The translations under genes and the position numbers were made by a program. Below are positions 8,046 to 16,700 of a DNA stretch of 61,485 nt, one piece after another (within the stretch, counting starts at the first letter, position 1; each line of letters opens with the position of its first letter). The stretch is from Dysgonomonas sp. 521 (GTDB lineage Bacteria; Bacteroidota; Bacteroidia; Bacteroidales; Dysgonomonadaceae). The notes beneath the pieces were generated by a model. It was given only the letters and a program-made list of their open reading frames with translations. It made no database searches and had not been told where the DNA came from. Location of the stretch: contig NZ_QVMO01000043.1 in NCBI RefSeq assembly GCF_010501055.1, positions 1-61,485 on the forward strand. Reading direction: 5' to 3'.

Positions 8046-9800
8046 ATGTACAGAAATCATACTTGCGGAGAACTGACTCTTGCAGATGTTAATAAAGAAG
8101 TAACCCTCGCAGGATGGGTGCAAGCAGTACGTAAACTTGGTGGTGGTGTCACCTTTATCGACCTGCGCGACCGTTATGGTATCACTCAGTTGTCATTTAG
8201 TAAGGATATTGACGCTGCCCTCTATGAGCAATCGAATAAAATAGGGCGGGAGTATGTGCTACAGGTAACAGGTAGGGTAGAAGAGCGTTCGAATAAGAAC
8301 CCGAACCGTTCGACAGGAGATATAGAGATTATTGTAAATAAGCTTGTAATCCTGAATACTTCGGAAGTACCACCGTTCACAATAGAAGATAATACGGATG
8401 GAGGCGACGACCTGCGAATGAAGTATCGCTACCTTGATTTGCGTCGCGATGCCGTTCGCAAGAATCTGGAACTTCGCCATAAGATAGCGTTTGAAACACG
8501 CCGCTATTTGGACGAGCGTCAATTTATAGAAGTAGAGACGCCTATACTGATAGGTTCTACCCCTGAGGGTGCACGCGACTTTGTGGTGCCGTCACGTATG
8601 AATCCGGGCGAGTTTTATGCATTGCCACAGTCGCCGCAGTTGTTCAAGCAGTTATTGATGGTTTCCGGATTTGATCGTTATTTTCAGATAGTTAAGTGTT
8701 TTCGTGATGAGGACTTGAGGGCTGACCGTCAGCCGGAATTTACGCAAATAGACTGTGAAATGTCTTATGTGAATCAGGAAGATGTGCTGAATATGTTCGA
8801 AGGAATGACAAAACATCTGTTTAAGGCTATAAAAGGCGTTGATATTCCTGATTTTCCACGTATGACTTACGCCCATGCAATGAAGTATTACGGGTCGGAT
8901 AAACCGGATACCCGCTTTGGGATGGAGTTCGTAGAGATAAAAGACCTTACTGCAGGAAAGGATTTTGTTGTATTCGATTCATCAGAGTATGTAGGCGCTA
9001 TTTGTGCTAAAGGCGCGGCGTCATATACCCGTAAGCAACTGGATGCTTTGACCAATTATGTGAAACGTCCGCAGATAGGTGCGAAGGGACTTGTGTATGC
9101 GCGTTACGAAGCCGATGGCTCACTAAAATCATCCGTAGATAAATTCTATACACCTGACGACCTGAAAAAGTGGGCTGAACGTTGCCAGGCTGAGCCGGGC
9201 GACCTTATTCTTATCATTTGCGGCGAGACCGAGAAGGCTCAGAAACAACTGGGAGAACTCCGCCTCGAAGTAGCAGAGCAACTTGGCCTGCGTGACAAGA
9301 ATAAGTTTAACTGCCTATGGGTTGTTGATTTCCCTCTATTGGAAAAGGATGAAGAACTGGGACGCTACTTTGCGAAGCACCATCCATTTACCAGTCCTAA
9401 AGAAGAAGATATCGCTTTACTGGACAGTGATCCCGGAGCCGTGCGCGCCAATGCCTACGATATGGTAATCAATGGTGTAGAAGTTGGTGGCGGTTCGGTA
9501 CGTATCTATAATAGCGAGCTGCAGAACAAGATGTTCCATGTGCTTGGTTTTACGGAAGAAAAAGCACAGGCTCAATTCGGCTTCCTGATGAATGCCTTTA
9601 AATATGGGGCTCCGCCTCATGCCGGACTGGCATTTGGATTGGACCGCATGGTATCGTTGTTTGCAGGTTTGGACAGCATTCGTGACTGTATCGCTTTTCC
9701 TAAAAACAACTCGGGACGCGATGTAATGATTGACGCTCCTGCTGTGCTTGACGCTGCCCAGTTGGAAGAGCTGAATCTGAGAGTAGAGGTAACGGAATAA
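8046..9800 (+). CDS. aspS: Aspartate--tRNA ligase
   Basis: A 584-residue class II aminoacyl-tRNA synthetase that charges tRNA-Asp. It has the N-terminal anticodon-binding OB fold ([11 protein letters not shown]), motif 2 ([16 protein letters not shown]), the bacterial-type GAD insertion, and C-terminal motif 3 ([15 protein letters not shown]). The ATG at 8046 is preferred over the in-frame ATG at 8001 because [10 protein letters not shown] is the conserved N terminus of bacterial AspRS, and the 15 extra codons would come from the inserted repeat. A stem-loop with a T-rich tail follows the stop codon. Confidence 0.97.
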   Translation: MYRNHTCGELTLADVNKEVTLAGWVQAVRKLGGGVTFIDLRDRYGITQLSFSKDIDAALYEQSNKIGREYVLQVTGRVEERSNKNPNRSTGDIEIIVNKLVILNTSEVPPFTIEDNTDGGDDLRMKYRYLDLRRDAVRKNLELRHKIAFETRRYLDERQFIEVETPILIGSTPEGARDFVVPSRMNPGEFYALPQSPQLFKQLLMVSGFDRYFQIVKCFRDEDLRADRQPEFTQIDCEMSYVNQEDVLNMFEGMTKHLFKAIKGVDIPDFPRMTYAHAMKYYGSDKPDTRFGMEFVEIKDLTAGKDFVVFDSSEYVGAICAKGAASYTRKQLDALTNYVKRPQIGAKGLVYARYEADGSLKSSVDKFYTPDDLKKWAERCQAEPGDLILIICGETEKAQKQLGELRLEVAEQLGLRDKNKFNCLWVVDFPLLEKDEELGRYFAKHHPFTSPKEEDIALLDSDPGAVRANAYDMVINGVEVGGGSVRIYNSELQNKMFHVLGFTEEKAQAQFGFLMNAFKYGAPPHAGLAFGLDRMVSLFAGLDSIRDCIAFPKNNSGRDVMIDAPAVLDAAQLEELNLRVEVTE

Positions 9801-9821
9801 TATTATAAAGTTCTATGAAAT

Positions 9822-9855
9822 AGCGCCTTAGCTTTTTCGTTAGGGCGTTGTTTTA
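9822..9855 (+). terminator. Terminator of aspS
   Basis: An 8-bp stem with G-U pairs (GCGCCTTA and TTAGGGCGT) around a T-rich loop, followed by TGTTTTAT. Confidence 0.6.
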
Positions 9856-9898
9856 TAGATAAGGGTTTATCTTAGAATCTTAAATGATAGAAGTCTAT

Positions 9899-10672
9899 CT
9901 ACTTTATAAGTAACTCGGGCCTATACTCAAAATGCATTGTATCATAGTGATACCATTTTCCACCCCAGATAAAACCGTGCTTCTCAAATATGTCGACTAT
10001 AAGTTGGGGAATCCGGTTTTTATAGCCTAAATCCGTATCTTCTGATGTACAGCGGCAATCCCATTGCCAGTAGTTTGAGTATTTCGTATTCAGGTCGATA
10101 GCTATTCCAAAACTATGCGCGCTCAGCCTGCCAGAACCTCTTACCTTTCTCCAGTTAAATGTTTCGGAACTATAGAGGTAATCTCTCAGTTCGGGATGCT
10201 CATCTAGTTCGTCCGATACCTTCTGGAGCTGTTTTGCAACGCCATTTATTTTAGTGACTTTCAGCTTCTGACCTACAAGTTTAGGACACCATGATATTGT
10301 AACGAGATCATTCTGTACTTCTGCAGAGGTAGATCCGTACATTTTCCGGAGTAGTTCTTCGCTTCTGATTCGTCCCGGGTCATAGCCTTTTTCTATGTCT
10401 TTTACTTTACCTTTGATGTAGGGATAGGTAAAGATATCGCCTATATCATTGCTGTTTATCAGCTGCTGATGCGTTTTGTGCCCACCTTCATTATATTGTA
10501 CGGTACGTCCGTCTTTCATTATAATGTTTGTTCCATCGAAGGAGCTTATATTATCTGGATATGCCTTGATTAGCCGTTGTACAGGAAACGGCCAGTGAGC
10601 AGTGTCTATATCCTGAGCATAAGTTATACCCGTGATAAATAGGATTGCAAGAGCTGTTATAATGTATTTCAT
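9899..10672 (-). CDS. Exported M15-family peptidase (D-Ala-D-Ala carboxypeptidase-like)
   Basis: A 257-residue protein with a Sec signal peptide (about 1-19, ending ITYAQ). The C-terminal half has the zinc-site pattern of M15 peptidases: the HxxxxxxD motif in SAHSFGIAIDLN and the later DTMHFEYRPELL, with the tryptophan-rich FIWGGKWYHYD between them. The M15C group trims D-alanine residues from peptidoglycan stem peptides, and a periplasmic site fits this. The gene lies just downstream of the DUF1573 gene but is separated from it by a hairpin. Confidence 0.85.
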   Translation of the reverse strand: MKYIITALAILFITGITYAQDIDTAHWPFPVQRLIKAYPDNISSFDGTNIIMKDGRTVQYNEGGHKTHQQLINSNDIGDIFTYPYIKGKVKDIEKGYDPGRIRSEELLRKMYGSTSAEVQNDLVTISWCPKLVGQKLKVTKINGVAKQLQKVSDELDEHPELRDYLYSSETFNWRKVRGSGRLSAHSFGIAIDLNTKYSNYWQWDCRCTSEDTDLGYKNRIPQLIVDIFEKHGFIWGGKWYHYDTMHFEYRPELLIK

Positions 10673-10683
10673 AGATTAAAGGT

Positions 10684-10724
10684 ATAAAAAAAGGATACAT
10701 CGTCAATTGATATATCCTCTTTTA
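10684..10724 (-). terminator. Terminator of the DUF1573 gene
   Basis: On the minus strand an AGGATATATCAATTGA...TATCC hairpin is followed by a run of seven T. It lies between the DUF1573 gene and the M15 peptidase gene. Confidence 0.65.
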
Positions 10725-10743
10725 TTATCGTTTCAGGGTTCCT

Positions 10744-11139
10744 TTATTTGTTGCGGATAACCTCTCCTTTTATACGTACTTTATAAACAGAATCGGTAAC
10801 ATTCGTAAAGACTGTAATCTCTTTAGTAAATATTCCGGGACGTCCTGTTGTTGAGTAAGTTACTTTAATAGATCCTGTCTTTCCCGGAAGTACAGGTTCT
10901 TTTGTATAATCGGGTGTTGTACATCCGCATGTAGTCTGCACACGTTGGATGATAAGCGGAGCAGTACCTTCATTCTTGAAAACGAATTCGCACGAAACAG
11001 TGCCGGCACTTTCTTCTACTTTTCCAAAATCATGTACATCTTTAGAGAAGACAGCTTTAGGAGCTTTTACCCCATTTTGAGCCATCATAAAACTGGTAGA
11101 TAGTACCAATGCTAATAGTATAAAACCAATCTTTTTCAT
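10744..11139 (-). CDS. DUF1573 domain exported protein
   Basis: A 131-residue protein with a signal peptide (about 1-20, ending SFMMAQ) and one DUF1573 domain, an immunoglobulin-like fold common in Bacteroidetes secreted proteins. Typical motifs are FSKDVHDFGKV, the VQTTCGCTTPDYTKEP segment with Cys-Gly-Cys, and PGKTGSIKVTYSTTGRPG. Its function is not established; the double cysteine could bind metal or form a disulfide. A TAACTTTG promoter box lies about 70 bp upstream. Confidence 0.88.
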   Translation of the reverse strand: MKKIGFILLALVLSTSFMMAQNGVKAPKAVFSKDVHDFGKVEESAGTVSCEFVFKNEGTAPLIIQRVQTTCGCTTPDYTKEPVLPGKTGSIKVTYSTTGRPGIFTKEITVFTNVTDSVYKVRIKGEVIRNK

Positions 11140-11207
11140 ATACCTAATCTTCTTTATTTTACTAAACGTTAATAATGTAGTTTTAGTTCATTGTTGTTTA
11201 ACCTTTG

Positions 11208-11215
11208 CAAAGTTA
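11208..11215 (-). promoter_or_regulatory. Predicted promoter -7 box (TAACTTTG)
   Basis: An exact TAnnTTTG match on the minus strand, 69 bp upstream of the DUF1573 start codon. Confidence 0.55.
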
Positions 11216-11375
11216 GTAATAAATATGAGTACTCATTAAAAATTTAAGAAATTTTGAGACTGTAAGGCTTCCCTTATTTATTTATTTTTGATTTAATGTG
11301 TTGATATCCAATGTTTCTATCTGTTGCTGGCTGATGAGATCCGCTTTATTACCATAGTTCCCTTTATTACAGAAT

Positions 11376-11993
11376 TCACTCACTTATTCTCGGTGGTTCA
11401 AACTTTATCGTTTCTTTCAAAGGTGGCGGAGGTGCTGCATACATCCCGGATAGAAAGCTTTCAAAATGGTTTAACCTGTTCTTTATCGAATCCTGATTTT
11501 TTTCAAAAATGCCTGTCTCCGACATTTTATTATCTTCAAATATCATTTTACTTATACTAGTCAGGTCTGATGAAGTCCATGGGGTAGGGCCAACTCTTGT
11601 GTATTTCCCCTTTTCTTTTTCGATAACAAATACATATATCGGTCCATCATAAACGATAGGTTCGTATTCTTCTTGATAAAGTGTATCTGTCTGATAATGG
11701 AGTAGCATATCGTTTATTTCTGATTTTATACTATCCGGAATTTCCATATTCAAAGAAAGAAACTGCCCCCTGTATCCGTCCCTGTTGATGACATTTATTT
11801 GAAAGTCTTTGCCAATTTCAGCCAATCCCCGTACCAGTATATATGTAGAATCTTCGCCGTTATCATCATACTCAGGCATGGTATTATCTACATTCAAAAT
11901 GTATAGATGTTCCGCGGCAAGTTTTACCGATTCCTGCTTTTTACAAGCAATAAACGTTATAATAACGAGCAGGATACAGACTGTTTTCTTCAT
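11376..11993 (-). CDS. Lipoprotein of unknown function
   Basis: A 205-residue lipoprotein: lipobox FIACKK with Cys17. The mature part is acidic and hydrophilic, with a proline cluster (APPPPLKE) near the C terminus, and no domain I recognise. It starts a single nucleotide after the stop codon of the L,D-transpeptidase gene, so the two are almost certainly translated from one message. That link suggests a role at the cell wall or as a partner of the transpeptidase; this is inference only. Confidence 0.72.
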   Translation of the reverse strand: MKKTVCILLVIITFIACKKQESVKLAAEHLYILNVDNTMPEYDDNGEDSTYILVRGLAEIGKDFQINVINRDGYRGQFLSLNMEIPDSIKSEINDMLLHYQTDTLYQEEYEPIVYDGPIYVFVIEKEKGKYTRVGPTPWTSSDLTSISKMIFEDNKMSETGIFEKNQDSIKNRLNHFESFLSGMYAAPPPPLKETIKFEPPRISE

Positions 11994-11994
11994 A

Positions 11995-12663
11995 TCAATT
12001 ATATATCCATAATAAAAGCGGTTTCTTACTCTCTTTCAATAAAGCATCACATTGTCGCATTACCTCATTGTTGATAACCGGGCAACCCTGACTCCAGCCC
12101 AGAGGCAGGTGGTTCGGATAGATTTCATCCGTGGAAACCGGGGTATGTGAATGCAGCACCACGATACGTTTGAAGGCATTATTATTCGTCTTTTCCAGGC
12201 CATGCAGCTTATAGTGTACGTTTATTCCCCAGCTGCTATAAGAGCGTGCGCCTGTCTTATATTTTCCCAGTGAAGAGCAGTAGCTTCCTTCTACATTGCT
12301 GAATACGGGCTTCGACTGTGTGCTTTTTTGCCCATACCCATGACAGCATAAGCTTTCGTACTTTATGGTGTCTTTTCCAAAATCCCATACGAAAAAGCGG
12401 TTCTTTCCGGAGTGGATACTAAAATCGATAAGGATACAATACTTTGTGCTAAGACCTTTTTCCTTACTGTATGCTTTAGCTTCTTCCGCTTTGGCTCTTA
12501 ACCGGACTAAAAGAGTCTTTTTTTCTTTTTGCTCTTTTTCTAGTTTTGCTATTTCCTTTTCTGCAGCCACTTCCTTACGGCTATCGCTTGATTTGTAACG
12601 GATGAAAGAAGCGAAGCCTGTAAAAAGAAGGATAGCCAGTATAATAGGAATGTATGGTTTCAT
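11995..12663 (-). CDS. Murein L,D-transpeptidase catalytic domain protein
   Basis: A 222-residue protein with one N-terminal membrane anchor (about 4-21), a charged coiled-coil-like linker (residues 30-65, rich in Lys/Glu), then a YkuD-like domain of the PF13645 type. The catalytic cysteine is in LGWSQGCPVINNEVM, preceded by the histidine-containing VVLHSHTPVSTDE. Related enzymes make 3-3 peptidoglycan cross-links or attach proteins to peptidoglycan. It heads a two-gene unit with the unknown lipoprotein. The anchor and the linker would place the enzyme in the periplasm. Confidence 0.85.
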   Translation of the reverse strand: MKPYIPIILAILLFTGFASFIRYKSSDSRKEVAAEKEIAKLEKEQKEKKTLLVRLRAKAEEAKAYSKEKGLSTKYCILIDFSIHSGKNRFFVWDFGKDTIKYESLCCHGYGQKSTQSKPVFSNVEGSYCSSLGKYKTGARSYSSWGINVHYKLHGLEKTNNNAFKRIVVLHSHTPVSTDEIYPNHLPLGWSQGCPVINNEVMRQCDALLKESKKPLLLWIYN

Positions 12664-12788
12664 TTGTATTCTATTATTGTGTTTATTCTCAATGTCTTAT
12701 TGTGAAAAAGTGACAACCAACGGTCACAGGAGTGAAATGTGTGTAGAAGTGACGCTTTTTCCTTTGTTTTTCAGGTCACTTTCTCTCA

Positions 12789-13358
12789 CTAAATCTCTAC
12801 CTCTATCTTATTCAGACACATGTTTTTAAAACCTTCCCTCGTCATTCTATCTTTTGTTACAGGCGAAATAACCATAACAGGCGATTTTTCATTCCTGCTA
12901 GCAAACCATAAATCGCTCTGATAAAAACCATCAGGAAGCGGTTCTTTTATATTATCAGTAATCATACTTGGTCCAACAATACTTTCATACTGATTGCACC
13001 ATTTACATAAATCTTCTTTGGTCGAGGCTGCAAAAGGCAGAATATTCCCATTGATATGAAACTGGAAGAAATCAGGAGATTTAGGAAGTGCTATAAATTC
13101 CAGATTACTATAGCCGTAACGTATACAAAATTCTTTAAATTTCAGGGACACAATAGTAACTCCATCATAAGTTGATGACACGTCGAGAGTCTTCCGGCTA
13201 AGTTTAAAATCTTTATTGGTATACCTGTAATCAGTTCTGTAGCCACAAGCATCACATTTCGGAACGCTTTTCAACTCAGGGAACAATTTATCGCAGCTTC
13301 CGGTCATATAACTATTATTATCATAACCCGACATTCTGTAACCTATAATTATTTTCAT
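12789..13358 (-). CDS. Hypothetical protein with two CxxC motifs
   Basis: A 189-residue soluble protein that I do not recognise. It contains KCDACGYRTDYRY and, in its second half, CKWCNQ, two Cys-x-x-Cys pairs that could bind zinc, and the C-terminal part DGFYQSDLWFASRNEKSP vaguely recalls imm11-type immunity domains; I would not rely on that. The ATG at 13358 (MKIIIGYRM) is preferred over the upstream one because the 17 extra codons come from the AAAAGTGAC repeat and the 143-bp element next to it. No toxin partner is visible nearby. Confidence 0.6.
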   Translation of the reverse strand: MKIIIGYRMSGYDNNSYMTGSCDKLFPELKSVPKCDACGYRTDYRYTNKDFKLSRKTLDVSSTYDGVTIVSLKFKEFCIRYGYSNLEFIALPKSPDFFQFHINGNILPFAASTKEDLCKWCNQYESIVGPSMITDNIKEPLPDGFYQSDLWFASRNEKSPVMVISPVTKDRMTREGFKNMCLNKIEVEI

Positions 13359-13397
13359 ACTTAATCTTTTTAATGAAAAAAAGTGACAAAGTTTTTT

Positions 13398-13534
13398 AGT
13401 ACATGACAAAAATTATTCAAACACGATTTGGAGACGATGTAGGGGCAGTGGCTTGTCCCTGCCCGCTTGTCATCGTTTACGGGCACCCACAAGGGGATGC
13501 CCCTACAGCAGGATATAAAATTTTGTCATGTGCT
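13398..13534 (+). repeat. 143-bp-family element, copy 2
   Basis: The core is 137 bp, from AGTACATGACAAAAATT to its inverse ending CATGTGCT, nearly identical to the cores at 7693-7829 and 30111-30247. The flanks CAAAGTTTT and CAAGGTTTA may be a decayed 9-bp target duplication (7 of 9 identical). Confidence 0.85.
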
Positions 13535-13653
13535 TAGCAAGGTTTACACTTTTATCCGATTATCCGTCACCTTTTCTTCTCTATTCTCTCCTCCTCGTCC
13601 GTCAGGTACTCTTCCCTTTTGATAAAGGGAAGTACCCGCAAGGGTAGGGTTGG

Positions 13654-13692
13654 AAAAAGTGACAAAAGTGACAAAGGTGACACTTTTTTTAT
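13654..13692. repeat. Short dispersed repeat, extended copy
   Basis: AAAAAGTGACAAAAGTGAC followed by another GTGAC unit and a CACTTTTTTT tail. The outer arms can pair, so this copy could work as a terminator on the plus strand. Confidence 0.5.
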
Positions 13693-13718
13693 TCGTTCTT
13701 ATTGTTACCTTTTATCAG

Positions 13719-13745
13719 GTAGGGGCAGGGTTTGCCTGCCCCTAC
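13719..13745. repeat. GC-rich hairpin
   Basis: A perfect 11-bp stem (GTAGGGGCAGG/CCTGCCCCTAC) with a 5-nt loop, 50 bp beyond the stop of the macroglobulin gene. There is no T run on either side. The arms resemble the core hairpins of the 143-bp element. Confidence 0.7.
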
Positions 13746-13794
13746 TTCTTCTTTATATAGATAAATTTGTAAGAATTAAATGCAACTCTCTACG

Positions 13795-16700
13795 TTAGCG
13801 TACTGTCACTTTTATTCCCGATGTATGCGAGACAAATTCAGGTGCGTACATACATTGTATTGTTGTAATTCCGTTGGCATATTCGCCTGTACGGTTTACA
13901 TATACAGGATATTCAAATACATAAGTGCCCTTTGGCATAAAGTCGAAATAGAAATTCGTAGAAGCATCCTTTGGCGTCTGGTAATACATCAACGATTCAT
14001 TCCATTTTACGCCTGAGATTGTCTGAAGCGGTTCGAAGCATGGCGCCCTCATATCCTTCAATTGTACAAATTCCATATCCTTGTTTGTCCTTATAGTCAG
14101 GCGGACAATTACTTTGTCCCCTACTGTCAGCGGATTATCTTCTGTAATCCGGGTCAGGCTCTTACCTGTAGGCGTATCATTCTCTTTGTACAACTGTTTT
14201 TCTACATTCAGGTCTCCCTTTTGTGCTGTTACTTTGTCCAGATTTTCATAATATTGCCAATACATGGCGCCGTAAGACGGACGGGTATTGGATGCGGTTA
14301 TCTCCACCTTACCCATGTCGTTGGTTATCTCAGATTTATCCCATACTTTCTTGAAATATCCTGTCCCTGCCTCTTTGCTTTCGGCTTCTACCTTCTGGCC
14401 TCCTACCGTGATGGATGGGGTTTCTTCACTGGCAAACCAGTCGGAGCCTGTACTTAACAATGTGCTGATAGCATCTATCGAAGCGTGTGTAGATTCCCAT
14501 ACCTGAGTACGTTTCTGGTTTATCAGCCAACGTTTCAGCATATCCATTTCTTCCTGCGACGAGCCGTTTTCCTGTAGCGCTTCCATCAGGAATGTGTGCA
14601 CGCTGATCGCCGACATCGACATAAACACGCGGCTTCGGATGTTTGGCCAGTACATGCCTGTTTTAGGGTCTTTCACAGCGTGTTCGCGGATCGACTTAAT
14701 GATCTTGTTCGCCAATTCGTTTTCGCCATTGCGCTTTAATATAGCCGAGAGTATGGACTGTTCGTACAAATCAAGTTTCTTCCAGTTCTTGCTTGCCACA
14801 TTCGTAAAGAAGCGTTCTGCCGCGCGCGTTTCCTGACTGATTGGGATATCCCTGTAGAACGAACGCACATAAGCATATTCAAGCTGGTTGGTTGATATAT
14901 ATGTGGTCTTTTCCCAGTTTTTATTGTTCTTTTTCAGGCTTTCGAAATCTTTTAGAATCTGGCTGTCGATATATTTCAGGGCATCCATCTGCATCATCTT
15001 AATGTCCTGCGGATATTGTACCTGGCCTACCTGCTGTAGTTTGGCATAGCCATACAGCACATACTGGCTGACAGCACGGCTCGAATACATGCCTTTGTAC
15101 CACGACCATCCGCCGTCACTCTTATTTTGCAGTTCCTGCAACTTTCTTGTAGCCGCGTTGGTCAGCTGGTTTGTATTATTCAGGTCGAATAACAGCGACA
15201 GGCGTTGTATCTGTTCCGCTTCATTTTTAGCGTCGAGTACCCACGGAGTTTCTTCCAGCAGTACATTCTTCAATTCTTCATCTTTTTGCAGTTTCGAGGC
15301 GAATGTCTGTTTATCCCCGCCTTGTTTTTTCCATGCTTCTATCATCTGCGCCACCTTCGGGTACTGGCGTGTGATAGACGAGCCAAGTGTATTTACATAA
15401 TAGCTTGCAAACCAGTTTACAGCGTTCTCGTTTGTAGGGTTGCTAAAGCTAGGCAATGCCTGCACGGCGTACCATGCCGGATTGGATGCGTACTCCAGCG
15501 TCAGCTTGTAATTACCGATGGTAGCAGAACTGTTATTGTACAGCTTGTCGAATGTAAATGTATTTGTACCGGCTGTAGTCGCATCTACAGGCATGCTTTC
15601 TGTTACAAGCATACGGTTTGGCAAAACAGCCAGGACGTGCTGTTCCCCATCGCTGAACGTCTGGTTTTGCGCAACGATGCGGCATCCGATCAGTTCAATA
15701 TTTTCGGGTATATCAAATGTCCAGTCGGCGGAAACAGATGCATCTTTGTCCACAGAGAAGGTTTGTTTCTGATTGGCTATATTCAGGTTGATAACCTTAT
15801 CTGTAGCCGGATCGAAAAACTCAATCCTTACATCGCCGGAAATAGCGCTTTCCGAGAGGTTCGAAATTTTTGTGGAAATATTCGTCTTATCTCCCTGACG
15901 TACAAAGCGTGGCATATTCGGCGTCACCATCAGTTCCTTTTGTGTTACTACAAATTGTTCCAACGTGCCTACCTTCGAGTTCTGGTCATGGGCAAGGGCT
16001 CTGAACCGCCATGTGGTATTGCTTTCGGGTACGGTAAACGAAATCAGGGTTTCTCCTTTTTCATTTGTCCTGAGTTGAGGATAGAAAAAGGCTGTTTCAC
16101 TGAAATTCTGGCGGATTTGAGGAGCGGATGCTTGATCGTCTGTATCCTCGGCGCCTCCTCCGGTATTAGCAGATTCGCCAAGATAGTATGGCATTGCTGC
16201 GTTTTTGGATAGCATTCTATTATTAGTATCCCTCATTACCGAAGGTGCTACTACCGATTCCTCAACTACTACTTTGTGTTCGCGCAGTTCGACTATGTCT
16301 ATGCCTACGGCGTCCGCGGAGCCTTCAACAGTAGATATACTGATGCGGATTTGAGGGCTGTCTTTATAGTATTCGTCCAGTTCTTCTTCCGAATAGACAT
16401 ATTGTTCGTAACCCTGATATATATAGCCAAACCAGTTCAACTGGTCGAAACGCCTGTCGTTTAACGGAGGAAGCGATGAGTCTGGCAGCATTGGAGGTGG
16501 AGGCGTATTGTATATATGTGACGATTTATAGCTCCAAGGGTAAGAATTGAACCATATCTGCTGATTATCGTCCCATTGATATCTGGATGGATAGTTGTAC
16601 GAAATAGGGTATACGCTTTCTTTAGCAGTGTATGGGCGCCTGAACGTCCACGGCATATATGCATACAGCTGATCCAGCGACACATCATACATAGAGGCAA

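Larger units (their letters stand above)
13359..13794. other. Repeat-filled intergenic region
   Basis: It holds, from left to right, an AAAAAGTGAC motif, a 143-bp-family element (13398-13534), a small hairpin around CTTCCCTTTTGATAAAGGGAAG, the dispersed GTGACAAAAGTGAC repeat (13654-13692) and a GC-rich hairpin (13719-13745). No gene is supported. Confidence 0.6.

Noticed and set aside
15205..16212. 335-codon ORF on the plus strand
   Set aside because: It lies wholly antisense to the macroglobulin gene, has a low-complexity Cys/Phe-rich translation and no recognisable domain or promoter.
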